Source: Bacilli bacterium (GTDB taxonomy: Bacteria; Bacillota_I; Bacilli_A; RF39; UBA660). Taken from it: a DNA stretch of 64,000 nucleotides. Shown here piece after piece: positions 35,539-43,821 of this stretch. The notes beneath the pieces are model-generated. The model worked only from the letters and a program-made list of their open reading frames with translations. It did not search any database and was not told where the DNA came from. The stretch's first letter is position 1. Each line of letters begins with the position of its first letter. Both the position numbers and the translations under genes were made by a program. The stretch spans positions 248,001-312,000 of the forward strand of contig JAFSDH010000002.1 in assembly GCA_017436345.1 (NCBI GenBank), read 5' to 3'.

Positions 35539-36774
35539 ATGAAGAAAAATCAAAAAGGATTTACATTAATAGAATTACTTGCCGTAATAGTAATACTTGC
35601 ATTAATTATGATGATTGCAATACCAAGCGTAACAAGGTATATTACACAATCTCGTGTTAAAACAGTAACTAAGACAATGGATAGTTACATAACAGCTGTT
35701 GTTCAAGAAGTAAATGATGGTGATTATCATTTTTCAGATTCAACGAAAGTTTATGCGATACCAATTGAGTGTGTTTCTTTAGAAAAAGGAGGAACTAATC
35801 CTTTTGGAGAATGGATGCAGGCAAATGATAACTATTGGGCATATGTATTAGTTCAATATGATAATGTAAACTATAATTATAAGTATGGTTTTACTTTTAA
35901 AGATAGTGCAGGGTACGGAATGTATCCAACAGTATCGGCAAATATTGATGAAAATAGTAATCAAGTAAAAACTGGATATGATGATTTAACTAAACCAGAA
36001 TCAGGTAAAGCTGTCGAGTTTGTTCCTAGTGATAAGTGGAATGGTTTTGATATAACAAGTGATACAGAACTTATTGTTTTAGAAGCAACAAGTGAAGGAC
36101 AAAAAGGAAATGGACAAACAACTTGTACATTATGTCAAAAAGGAGATAATTATGAGCAAGTAGAAGAAGAGAAACTAGCTAATAGAAAAGCTTGCAATTT
36201 AATTGAAGGAGCTAGTGTTGCTTTAGGAAGTAGAATAGAATGTGGTGGTGAATATTTTCATGTTATATCTGTTACAGGTAATAGTGTAAAAATGTTCGCT
36301 GATGAAGCTATTAATTCAAATACAGGAAAACAACGTGTTGATGGAGAAAGTTATAGCAGTATGGAAAAACCATATTTAGCTACATCTACTTATTGGCTTA
36401 GTGGTTCTTCTTTAAAAACAAAATATGGTACATCTTATCCCGCTTATGTTTATGATAGTAATTCTTCTTCTTATCCATTGATTAATACATATAAAACATA
36501 TTTACTTGAAACGGTTGGATTAAAAGATGCAGAACTATCTTTAATTGATATCAAAGATTTAATCAATTTAGGATGTTCTATTTCTTCTAATACATGTAAT
36601 AGTGCCCCTAGTTGGGTTCGCTATGAACATAGTGGTTATATAACTGGTTCTGTGACAAATGATAAAAAAGTTTATTTTGTTATGGCCGGCGCATTAACTT
36701 ATTTTAATTATAATAGTGTTGGAAGTTCTCCTAGACCAGTTGTAGTAATTTCTTTGGACGAAATAAAAGTATAG
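35539..36774 (+). CDS. Type IV pilin-like protein with DUF6273-like C-terminal domain (copy 3)
   Basis: 411 residues from ATG 35539, set by AGGTGA at 35528-35533; the GTG at 35530 lies in that site. The pilin leader (KNQKG|FTLIELLAVIVILA) and the first ~150 residues follow copies 1 and 2. From ~200 on the LamG-like domain is replaced by a different module: ALGSRIECGGEYFHVISVTG, TYWLSGSSL, and a closing SPRPVVVISLDEI. That ending is the pattern of DUF6273 and of related domains in major Bacillota pilin-like surface proteins. Same probable transcript as copy 2. Confidence 0.82.
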   Translation: MKKNQKGFTLIELLAVIVILALIMMIAIPSVTRYITQSRVKTVTKTMDSYITAVVQEVNDGDYHFSDSTKVYAIPIECVSLEKGGTNPFGEWMQANDNYWAYVLVQYDNVNYNYKYGFTFKDSAGYGMYPTVSANIDENSNQVKTGYDDLTKPESGKAVEFVPSDKWNGFDITSDTELIVLEATSEGQKGNGQTTCTLCQKGDNYEQVEEEKLANRKACNLIEGASVALGSRIECGGEYFHVISVTGNSVKMFADEAINSNTGKQRVDGESYSSMEKPYLATSTYWLSGSSLKTKYGTSYPAYVYDSNSSSYPLINTYKTYLLETVGLKDAELSLIDIKDLINLGCSISSNTCNSAPSWVRYEHSGYITGSVTNDKKVYFVMAGALTYFNYNSVGSSPRPVVVISLDEIKV

Positions 36775-36850
36775 CAATAAAAATATGTCATATATGTTAG
36801 TGCTTAATACTTCAAAAATAAAAGACTTTATTAAGGAAGTAGAACATCAT

Positions 36851-36882
36851 AAAGAGTATTCATATGAATATTCTTTTTTATT
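36851..36882 (+). terminator. Intrinsic terminator after the pilin-like genes
   Basis: AGAGTATTC/GAATATTCT stem, loop ATAT, T-rich tail. Confidence 0.85.
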
Positions 36883-36902
36883 ATGAAAAAAATATATAAA
36901 TA

Positions 36903-36933
36903 TTGTCAAAAAAATATTCATTCATGATATAAT
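36903..36933 (+). promoter_or_regulatory. Promoter of the IscU-like/GGGtGRT pair
   Basis: Extended -10 TGaTATAAT (36925-36933); TTGTCA at 36903-36908 is a possible -35 with a 19-bp spacer. Confidence 0.6.
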
Positions 36934-36958
36934 TTTTATATAAACATAGGAGGTTATT

Positions 36959-37651
36959 ATGATTTATACAAAAGAAGTAGAAGAAATGTGCCCAGTAGCA
37001 AAAGGTGTTGATCATGGACCAGCACCAATACCTGAAGAAGGTAAATGGGTAAAAGCAAAAGAAATAAAGGATATATCAGGATTAACTCATGGTATTGGTT
37101 GGTGTGCTCCTCAACAAGGTGCTTGTAAACTAACTTTAAATATAAAAGAAGGAATAATTGAAGAAGCATTAGTTGAAACACTAGGATGTAGCGGAATGAC
37201 TCATAGTGCAGCTATGGCAGGAGAAATTCTAGTAGGAAAAACAATTCTAGAAGCATTAAATACAGACTTAGTTTGTGATGCCATTAATACTGCAATGAGA
37301 GAATTATTCTTACAAATAGTATATGGAAGAAGCCAATCTGCATTCTCAGAAGGAGGACTTGCAATTGGAGCTGGACTTGAAGATTTAGGAAAAGGAACAA
37401 GAAGTCAAGTTGGAACTATTTATTCAACTAAAGCTAAAGGACCTAGATACTTAGAATTAGCTGAAGGTTATATTGTAGAAATTGGTCTAGATAAAGATAA
37501 TCAAATAATTGGTTATAAATATGTTAACCTAGGTAAAATGATGGAAAATATCAAAAAAGGAATCGAACCAATGGAAGCTATTGAAAAAGCAAGTGGTAAA
37601 TATGGTAGATTCGATGAAGCGGTTAAGAAAATTGACCCAAGATGTGAGTAG
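36959..37651 (+). CDS. IscU/NifU-like iron-sulfur scaffold family protein, partner of GGGtGRT
   Basis: 230 residues behind AGGAGG. The middle matches the IscU/NifU N-terminal fold as annotated in Clostridia next to GGGtGRT genes: EALVETLGCSGMTHSAAMAGEILVG, with the key Cys in LGCSG. Further Cys occur at CPVAKG (N-terminus), WCAPQQGAC and the final DPRCE, so it may hold a cluster or metal. It is longer than classical IscU (~130 residues). The ribosome site of the next gene follows directly. It is commonly annotated as an iron-sulfur scaffold, but its role with GGGtGRT is not established. Confidence 0.8.
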   Translation: MIYTKEVEEMCPVAKGVDHGPAPIPEEGKWVKAKEIKDISGLTHGIGWCAPQQGACKLTLNIKEGIIEEALVETLGCSGMTHSAAMAGEILVGKTILEALNTDLVCDAINTAMRELFLQIVYGRSQSAFSEGGLAIGAGLEDLGKGTRSQVGTIYSTKAKGPRYLELAEGYIVEIGLDKDNQIIGYKYVNLGKMMENIKKGIEPMEAIEKASGKYGRFDEAVKKIDPRCE

Positions 37652-37662
37652 GAGGACGTATT

Positions 37663-38661
37663 ATGGCATTATTTGAAAGTTATGAAAGAAGAATAAATCA
37701 AATTCAACCAGTAATGGATAAATATGGAATTAAAGATTTTGAAGATGCAAGAAATATTTGTAAAGAAAAAGGTTTTGATCCATATGAAATAGTTAAAGGT
37801 GTTCAACCAATTTGTTTTGAAAATGCATGTTGGGCATATACATTAGGTGCAGCAATTGCTATTAAGTCAGGAAGAACTAAAGCTAGTGATGCTGCTAAAG
37901 CAATTGGTGAAGGGTTACAAGCTTTCTGTATTCCTGGAAGTGTAGCTGACGATCGTAAAGTGGGATTAGGACATGGAAATCTTGCTTCTATGTTACTTAC
38001 TGAAGATACAAAATGTTTTGCATTCTTAGCAGGACATGAATCTTTTGCAGCTGCAGAAGGAGCTATTGGTATAGCTAAAAGCGCTAATAAAGTAAGAAAA
38101 GAACCATTAAAAGTAATTTTAAATGGACTTGGAAAAGATGCTGCACAAGTAATTTCAAGAATTAATGGATTTACTTATGTAAAAACAGATTTTGATTTCT
38201 TTACAGGAAAAGTAAATGTAGTAGAAGAAATAGCTTATTCTGATGGAGAAAGAAGCAAAGTTCGTTGTTATGGAGCAAACGATGTAAGAGAAGGTGTAGC
38301 AATCATGCACTTAGAAGGTGTTGATGTATCTATTACTGGTAACTCAACAAACCCAACTCGTTTCCAACATCCAGTAGCTGGAACATATAAAAAAGAATGT
38401 ATTGAAATTGGCAAAAAATATTTCTCAGTAGCATCAGGTGGTGGAACGGGAAGAACTCTTCACCCAGATAATATGGCTGCTGGACCTGCTTCATATGGTA
38501 TGACTGATACTATGGGAAGAATGCATAGTGATGCACAATTTGCTGGTTCATCTTCAGTTCCTGCGCATGTTGAAATGATGGGATTAATTGGTATGGGAAA
38601 TAATCCAATGGTTGGTGCGACAGTTGCAGTAGCAGTAGCAATTGAAGAAGCATTTAAATAA
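37663..38661 (+). CDS. GGGtGRT protein
   Basis: 332 residues, with the family-naming motif GGGTGRT near residue 262, followed by LHPDNMAAGPASYGMTDTMG. The protein is rich in Gly/Ala with conserved Cys (NICKEKG, QPICFENACW, AFCIPG). This family (PF14057) occurs in anaerobic Bacillota beside an IscU-like gene, as here (11 bp apart). Its reaction is unknown. Glycine-rich loops with Asp/His-rich segments (GLGHGNLASMLL, AGHESFAAAEGAIG) suggest nucleotide or cofactor binding. Confidence 0.88.
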   Translation: MALFESYERRINQIQPVMDKYGIKDFEDARNICKEKGFDPYEIVKGVQPICFENACWAYTLGAAIAIKSGRTKASDAAKAIGEGLQAFCIPGSVADDRKVGLGHGNLASMLLTEDTKCFAFLAGHESFAAAEGAIGIAKSANKVRKEPLKVILNGLGKDAAQVISRINGFTYVKTDFDFFTGKVNVVEEIAYSDGERSKVRCYGANDVREGVAIMHLEGVDVSITGNSTNPTRFQHPVAGTYKKECIEIGKKYFSVASGGGTGRTLHPDNMAAGPASYGMTDTMGRMHSDAQFAGSSSVPAHVEMMGLIGMGNNPMVGATVAVAVAIEEAFK

Positions 38662-38670
38662 AAAAATATA

Positions 38671-38706
38671 AAAACAAAGTAATCGACAAATTACTTTGTT
38701 TTTTTC
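38671..38706 (+). terminator. Intrinsic terminator after the GGGtGRT gene
   Basis: AAAACAAAGTAAT/ATTACTTTGTTTT stem, 13 bp, long T-tract. Confidence 0.92.
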
Positions 38707-38716
38707 TTTTTGGGAG

Positions 38717-38745
38717 TTGAAAGATTAATTATAAAGTAGTATACT
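38717..38745 (+). promoter_or_regulatory. Promoter of the sipW/TasA-like cluster
   Basis: TTGAAA (38717-38722), 17-bp spacer, TATACT (38740-38745). An inverted repeat AGATTAA (38722-38728) / TTAATCT (38745-38751) brackets the -10 and could be an operator. A second TATAAT lies at 38751-38756. Confidence 0.6.
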
Positions 38746-38800
38746 TAATCTATAATAGACGAGAAAATAAGAAGTTATATATAAAGTAGTGGAGGTTAAA

Positions 38801-39319
38801 GTGAATAAGACAACAAAGTTAATCTTAAAAACAATAAGTACTTTAATTGTTATAGTCGTAGTAGCCTTTGCTTTTTTATTGGTAGGAATAAAAATATTTG
38901 GGGTTGAGATTTATTCGGTGCTATCGGGTTCTATGAAACCAACATATCAAGTTGGTTCTGTTATTTATGTTTTAGAGGTTGAAACAGATGATTTAAAAGC
39001 AGGAGATGTAATTACTTTCCAATTAACTGATAAAACTATTGCAACACATAGAATTGTAGAGATAAAAGAAGAAGATAATCAAAAAATTTTCTATACCCAA
39101 GGTGATGCTAATAAGATGCGTGATGAAAGCCCCGTAAGAGAAAATGAAATTATTGGAAAACCAATCTTTACAATACCACTTTTAGGTTATATTGCTCATT
39201 TTATGCAAACAACATATGGTATGTATATAACGATAGGTGTTGGGGTTTTATTAATAATTGCCGTTATATATATTGATACAATCACTGATGAAAAAAAAGA
39301 AAAGAAAAAAGAAATATAA
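38801..39319 (+). CDS. sipW: Signal peptidase I, SipW (ER/archaeal) type
   Basis: 172 residues from GTG 38801, set by GGAGG at 38791-38795. Two membrane helices (about 8-32 and ~138-160) flank the catalytic domain. The nucleophile Ser44 is in LSGSMKPT. In place of the Lys of prokaryotic type I enzymes there is His83 in ATHRIV, the Ser/His arrangement of SipW and eukaryotic signal peptidases. SipW removes the signal peptides of TasA and TapA in B. subtilis. Here five SipW-type substrates follow in line, so this peptidase very probably serves them. Confidence 0.93.
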   Translation: MNKTTKLILKTISTLIVIVVVAFAFLLVGIKIFGVEIYSVLSGSMKPTYQVGSVIYVLEVETDDLKAGDVITFQLTDKTIATHRIVEIKEEDNQKIFYTQGDANKMRDESPVRENEIIGKPIFTIPLLGYIAHFMQTTYGMYITIGVGVLLIIAVIYIDTITDEKKEKKKEI

Positions 39320-39349
39320 GAAAAATAAATAGAAAGAAGGGATTAATAT

Positions 39350-39988
39350 ATGAAAAAGAAAACACTAGTACTAGTAATCAGCATATTATTAATCTCTATT
39401 TTTAGTATTTCTACAACAATTGCCTTTTTATCAGATAAAGAAACAGATACTAATACATTTACAATTGGTAATGTTTCTATAAAATTAGTTGAATCTAAAG
39501 TAGATGAACTAGGTAATAAAACTGGTGGAGAAACATCTATAACAAATGTTTATCATTTAATGCCAGGATATACATATACAAAAGATCCTACAATTATAGT
39601 AGAAGATAAAAGTTCTGACTCATATGTAAGAATCTTAATTACATTAAATAACATATCTAAAATAAAAGATATATATGGAGAAGATTTCTCTTTAGAAGAT
39701 ATTTATTCAAACTGGGGAGAAAATTGGATATATACAACTAAAAAAGATAATTCGGATGGAACTATTACATATGAATATCGATATAAAGATGTTGTTAATG
39801 GAGAAAATGGTGAAAAAAAATTAGAACCATTATTTACAGAATTTACAATTCCAGGACAAACAACAAAAAATGAATTAGAAAATTTACAAGAATTAAAAGT
39901 TACAATAAAAGGACAAGCAATTCAAGCAGCCAGTTTTAAAAATGCTGATGAAGCTTGGAAAGGATTTGTAAAACAATACAGTGAATAA
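39350..39988 (+). CDS. TasA/camelysin-like protein with SipW-type signal peptide (1)
   Basis: 212 residues. The signal segment TTIAFLSDKETDTNTFTIGNVSIKL carries the hallmark of SipW-dependent proteins: a hydrophobic helix, then T(I/V)A(F/Y)(L/F)(S/T), followed by NTFTxGxVxIxL. The mature part should be a jelly-roll like TasA, with MPGYTYTKDPTIIVEDKSSDSYVRI. The C-terminus ASFKNADEAWKGFVKQ recurs in all four proteins. It is the first of the substrates after the peptidase. Probably a structural fibre subunit or adapter. Confidence 0.85.
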   Translation: MKKKTLVLVISILLISIFSISTTIAFLSDKETDTNTFTIGNVSIKLVESKVDELGNKTGGETSITNVYHLMPGYTYTKDPTIIVEDKSSDSYVRILITLNNISKIKDIYGEDFSLEDIYSNWGENWIYTTKKDNSDGTITYEYRYKDVVNGENGEKKLEPLFTEFTIPGQTTKNELENLQELKVTIKGQAIQAASFKNADEAWKGFVKQYSE

Positions 39989-40011
39989 GTCTTATAAGGA
40001 TGGATGATAAT

Positions 40012-40617
40012 ATGTTTAAAAAAATAAAAGAATTAAACAAATCAAAATCTATCATTCTAACAGTAACACTAGTAATAGTATTGTTATTAGTAGTAGGAAC
40101 AACATATGCTTGGTTAACAAGTAGAACAACCTTACTATCAAATACTTTTACATATGGTGATATCGAAATATCAATAAGAGAAAGTGATACTAATGATGGT
40201 GATGAAGATTTAAATACGAATAGTTATGTAATAATGCCTGGAGCTAATATTACTAAAGATACAAAAGTAGTAGTAAAAGCTAATAGTGAAGATTGTTATT
40301 TATTTATAAGAATAGATAAAGAAAATGATTTTGATAATTATATGACTTATTCATTAGAAAGCAATTGGAAAGAGTTAGAAGAATACGCAGGTATTTATTA
40401 TATGGAAGTTGATAAATCAGGTGAAGAACAAACTTTCAATGTAATAAAAGATAATATAATAAAGGTAAAAACAGATTTAACTTATGCTGATATAAGAAAT
40501 ATAACTAGTTATCCAACTATGATGATATCTGCTTATGCAGTACAAAGAAATGAAGATATGGATGCTATAAATAGTCCAAAAGAAGCCTGGGAATTAGCAT
40601 ATAACCCAGCAAGTTAA
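40012..40617 (+). CDS. TasA/camelysin-like protein with SipW-type signal peptide (2)
   Basis: 201 residues from ATG 40012, preferred over the in-frame ATG 40000 because GGATG at 40002-40006 then serves as its ribosome site; this is not certain. A long hydrophobic helix (SIILTVTLVIVLLLVVGTTY) runs into AWLTSRTTLLSNTFTYGDIEI, the SipW-type junction. The mature part shares VIMPGANITKDTKVVVKAN and the closing SPKEAWELAYNP with its neighbours. The helix is longer than in the others and could stay in the membrane as an anchor subunit. Confidence 0.82.
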   Translation: MFKKIKELNKSKSIILTVTLVIVLLLVVGTTYAWLTSRTTLLSNTFTYGDIEISIRESDTNDGDEDLNTNSYVIMPGANITKDTKVVVKANSEDCYLFIRIDKENDFDNYMTYSLESNWKELEEYAGIYYMEVDKSGEEQTFNVIKDNIIKVKTDLTYADIRNITSYPTMMISAYAVQRNEDMDAINSPKEAWELAYNPAS

Positions 40618-40676
40618 TTAGATGTAAACAGAAATGTTTTACATAAATAAAGATTATAAGGGAAGGAGTGAAAAAT

Positions 40677-41561
40677 ATGAAAAAGAAGATTTTATTAGTA
40701 TTGAGTTTTTTAGCAGTAATTGGATTATCAGTTGGAGGTACAATTGCATACTTCACTGCTCAAGATGCAGAAGTTGCAACCTTCACATATGGTAATGTAA
40801 AAATAGAACAATTACAATATGAAAGAGTTGTTGAAAATGGTGAATGGATTTCAATGGGAGAAAGTAATAAAGACCAATGGGGTTATATACCAGACAAAAT
40901 TCAACAAGTAACAAGTACTCAAGGAAGCGCAATACTACCAGCTGTATATCAAAATGAAAAAAATACAATGATTTGGGATGATAGAAATGGTAGTGAAGCA
41001 GCATCAGGTGAAGGAAGTCACCAACAGTCATGGGGACAATTAAATGCTCCAGGATCAAATCAATTATTTGATGATTCAGTTAGAAATGTAGTTGATAGAT
41101 TTACATTTGTAAAGAATACTGGTAATGAAGATGCATATGTAAGAACATGGGTAGCATTTGAACAAGGTAATATATCAGAAGAACAATATGAGAGAATAAT
41201 CCATGTAAATCAAAATGAAAGCTGGTGGAATAAAATTCAAGAAATTTATGACTATGAAATAACTGACGAAGAAACAGGAAAAGTAAATAAATATTACGTT
41301 ATATGTTATGAATTTAAAGGTGAAAATGCTGATAATAGAAAAGCAGGCATTCAAACATTATCACCAAATGCTATAACTCGTCCAAGTTTATTACAATTCT
41401 ATCTTGATCCAACAACAACTGGAGAAGAAGTAGAATTAATGGATGGAAATGGAAATGGCCAATTGGATGTTATTACTATTTCACAAGCAGTACAAGCTGA
41501 GGGATTCAATAACGCTCAAAATGCTTTTGATAAAGCGTTTGGAACAAACCTTCCATTTTAA
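40677..41561 (+). CDS. TasA/camelysin-like protein with SipW-type signal peptide (3)
   Basis: 294 residues from ATG 40677 behind GGAAGGAG; the GTG at 40668 overlaps that site. The signal peptide ends GGTIAYFTAQDAEVATFTYGN, a clear SipW-type junction. It carries an insertion rich in Gln, Ser and Gly (about 70-130) absent from the other members, then FTFVKNTGNEDAYVRTWVAF and a C-terminal VQAEGFNNAQNAFDKAF. The insertion suggests a specialised capping or surface subunit. A short hairpin (40622-40644) precedes its ribosome site. Confidence 0.85.
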   Translation: MKKKILLVLSFLAVIGLSVGGTIAYFTAQDAEVATFTYGNVKIEQLQYERVVENGEWISMGESNKDQWGYIPDKIQQVTSTQGSAILPAVYQNEKNTMIWDDRNGSEAASGEGSHQQSWGQLNAPGSNQLFDDSVRNVVDRFTFVKNTGNEDAYVRTWVAFEQGNISEEQYERIIHVNQNESWWNKIQEIYDYEITDEETGKVNKYYVICYEFKGENADNRKAGIQTLSPNAITRPSLLQFYLDPTTTGEEVELMDGNGNGQLDVITISQAVQAEGFNNAQNAFDKAFGTNLPF

Positions 41562-41591
41562 TAAATAAAAAATAAGAAAGGAAATGATAAA

Positions 41592-42362
41592 ATGAAAAAG
41601 AAAATTTTAATTGCTTTAGCATTAGTTGCAGTAGTTGCATTATCAATTGGTGGAACAGTTGCATTCTTAACTGCTAGAGAAACAGACACAAACACATTTA
41701 CAATGGGTGATGTTAGTATTGATTTAACATCAGAATTAGAAAATGAAAATGAACCAATTTTATTAATGCCTAATAATAATGATAAGGTAGCGGCAAACTA
41801 TAGAATTACTAATACAGGTGATTCAGCTGCATATGTATGGTTAACTGTTAAAATTCCAGTAGCATTAGAAGACACTGGTGATGCAGCAGCTAACAATATT
41901 ATTCACTGGAATTTACCAGGAGCTTTCTGGTATCCAAATAACAAAACTGCTAAATATGTTGAAAATGCATTAAATGCAGGATATATCACTGAAGCTGATT
42001 TAGTTGATGGTGTAGTACCTGATTCAAAAACTTGGTTAGTAAATGATTCATTTGGAGATAACAAAGGATTATATACTAATGAAAATGGTGTAGATTACAA
42101 TGTTTACAACATTTTATATAATGGTCCATTAGCATCTGGTGAAACTACTAATGTTGGTGTTTCAACATTCTTCTTAGATGAAAGAATTGATAAAGTTGAA
42201 GGTGGATACGCATTAATTATTAATGGTGAACCAGCACAAACAATCGATTTTGATTTTGCTAAAAATGAAGCATTCATTGTAGAAGCACATGCTATTCAAA
42301 CAAGTGGATTTGATACTGTTCAAGAAGCATTTGCTGCTTACCAAAAACAATGGAATAAATAA
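41592..42362 (+). CDS. TasA/camelysin-like protein with SipW-type signal peptide (4), candidate main subunit
   Basis: 256 residues. Signal peptide MKKKILIALALVAVVALSIG, then GTVAFLTARETDTNTFTMGDVSIDL. The mature part keeps the jelly-roll pattern: VAANYRITNTGDSAAYVWLTVKI and a final FIVEAHAIQTSGFDTVQEAFA. Its length equals that of TasA (about 260), its codon choice looks smoother than its neighbours', and the mRNA downstream carries a very stable double hairpin. These suggest the most abundant product of the cluster; that is inference. Confidence 0.87.
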   Translation: MKKKILIALALVAVVALSIGGTVAFLTARETDTNTFTMGDVSIDLTSELENENEPILLMPNNNDKVAANYRITNTGDSAAYVWLTVKIPVALEDTGDAAANNIIHWNLPGAFWYPNNKTAKYVENALNAGYITEADLVDGVVPDSKTWLVNDSFGDNKGLYTNENGVDYNVYNILYNGPLASGETTNVGVSTFFLDERIDKVEGGYALIINGEPAQTIDFDFAKNEAFIVEAHAIQTSGFDTVQEAFAAYQKQWNK

Positions 42363-42394
42363 TTTAATCTAATTAAATTAAATTAAAGTAATTT

Positions 42395-42416
42395 AACTCC
42401 TACGAAAGTAGGGGTT
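42395..42416 (+). ncRNA. Intergenic hairpin 1 with GAAA tetraloop
   Basis: AACTCCTAC-GAAA-GTAGGGGTT: nine pairs including one T:G, closed by a GNRA tetraloop. No T-tract follows, so it is not a terminator. Its right end shares GGTT with hairpin 2. Confidence 0.7.
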
Positions 42417-42457
42417 ATACAAGAGAACCTCATATTTTGAGATTTTCTTGTATAACC
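42413..42457 (+). ncRNA. Intergenic hairpin 2, long stem
   Basis: GGTTATACAAGA (42413-42424) pairs perfectly with TCTTGTATAACC (42446-42457), and the stem continues inwards to CTCA/TGAG. The following sequence is A-rich, not a T-tract. It lies between the fourth TasA-like gene and the dockerin gene and probably acts as an mRNA stability or processing element. Confidence 0.75.
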
Positions 42458-42482
42458 AAAATATAAGAAAGGAGATGAATAT

Positions 42483-43820
42483 ATGAAAAAGATTAGAAAT
42501 ATGATTTTAATATTATCTATCTTTACTTTTACATTTATAAGTACATATCATACAATTGCATATTTAATTGCTGAAGCATCTCCTGTTATAGGTACTTTTA
42601 TTCCTAATAAGAATCCAACTAATGATTTAATAATAAGTGCACCTGTTGAACATAACTTAGGAACTAATTATGAAATACCTGATAATATATATTTTGAATA
42701 CGAAGTAATATTAGGTACTGTTTATTCTGGTAAAACAATTGAAACATCTAGTGGTGATTTAGTAGCAGATAGTACTGGTACTATTAAAGTTAAAATACCA
42801 GCTAATAGTGATATTCATATTTATGAATTAGATGAAACTATGGATATAACTATTAACTACTTAAATACAATGCCAGGATTTAGTGTTGAAAATGATATTA
42901 TAAGTACAAAGATACCTGAAAATGGTGAAGTATCTTTTGTAACAAAATATGAACCAGCTCCTGTTAGTCTTTCTGAATTCACAATTTCTGGGGAAAAAAT
43001 TTTAGAAACAAGAGATTGGGTTGAAGAAGAAACATTCACATTTAATTTAGAAATGTATGTTGATGGTGAATGGATTTCATTAGGAACAGATACTATTACA
43101 TATGACAGTACAAATCCAGATTCAACTAAATTTGATTTATCTGAATATTTAGATAACATCAAATTAGATAATGTTGGAGAATACAAATTTAGAATGACCG
43201 AAGTAATAAATTCAGACCAAGAAATAACTGACTTTGATAATATTCCAAAAAATGTTACTGTAATTGTAACTGATAATGATATGGATGGTAAGTTAGAAAT
43301 ATCTAATGTTGAAGTTGGTAAATATATTGAATTAATAAAAGAAAATGATACATATAAATTAGAAGTAACATTTAATAATTCTTTCAGTGTATATGATTTA
43401 GTATATGAAGATAAACCTGAAGATTCATTCTTAACTGAAGATATTGTTGTTGTTAAAAATGATGCATATGATATTGAAACAGTAATAGATAATTTTGATG
43501 GTTTATCAGAAGATTACACATATAAATTATATGATAAAGATGGAAATGAACTTAATTCAACTCTAGTTCGTACTGGTGATTACGTATTAATAAATTCCAA
43601 TAATCAAGAATATAAATACTTTATAGTATTAAAAGGTGACGTAACTGGTGATGGTGAAATAGCCCCAATCGATTACGTTAAAATTAAGAACCATATTATG
43701 GAAGAAAAGATTATTGAAGAAGGCGTATATAGATTAGCCGCTGACTATAACGATGATGATGGAATTACTCCTCTAGATTACGTTAAAGTTAAAAATCATA
43801 TTATGAACGGAGGTAACTAA
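42483..43820 (+). CDS. SipW-type secreted protein with isopeptide pilin-like and dockerin domains
   Basis: 445 residues behind AAAGGAG. The N-terminus (YHTIAYLIAEASPVIGTF) is again SipW-like. After a beta domain (~55-155), residues ~165-305 match Spy0128/FctA pilin domains. Lys172 (SGEKIL) and Asn299 (TFNNSF) stand where such domains form an intramolecular isopeptide bond. The C-terminal ~60 residues are a type I dockerin: two Ca-binding repeats GDVTGDGEIAPIDYVKIKNH and DYNDDDGITPLDYVKVKNH. Dockerins plug into cohesins, but no cohesin is recognised in this window. The next gene starts 1 bp after its stop. It may tether something to the fibre. Confidence 0.87.
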   Translation: MKKIRNMILILSIFTFTFISTYHTIAYLIAEASPVIGTFIPNKNPTNDLIISAPVEHNLGTNYEIPDNIYFEYEVILGTVYSGKTIETSSGDLVADSTGTIKVKIPANSDIHIYELDETMDITINYLNTMPGFSVENDIISTKIPENGEVSFVTKYEPAPVSLSEFTISGEKILETRDWVEEETFTFNLEMYVDGEWISLGTDTITYDSTNPDSTKFDLSEYLDNIKLDNVGEYKFRMTEVINSDQEITDFDNIPKNVTVIVTDNDMDGKLEISNVEVGKYIELIKENDTYKLEVTFNNSFSVYDLVYEDKPEDSFLTEDIVVVKNDAYDIETVIDNFDGLSEDYTYKLYDKDGNELNSTLVRTGDYVLINSNNQEYKYFIVLKGDVTGDGEIAPIDYVKIKNHIMEEKIIEEGVYRLAADYNDDDGITPLDYVKVKNHIMNGGN

Positions 43821-43821
43821 A

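Noticed and set aside
32814..36774. Pilin-like genes as fragments of one broken gene
   Set aside because: Each has its own leader peptide, ribosome site, complete domains and stop.
36785..36886. 34-codon frame between the pilin-like genes and the IscU-like gene
   Set aside because: No ribosome site, and it runs through a clear terminator hairpin; chance frame.
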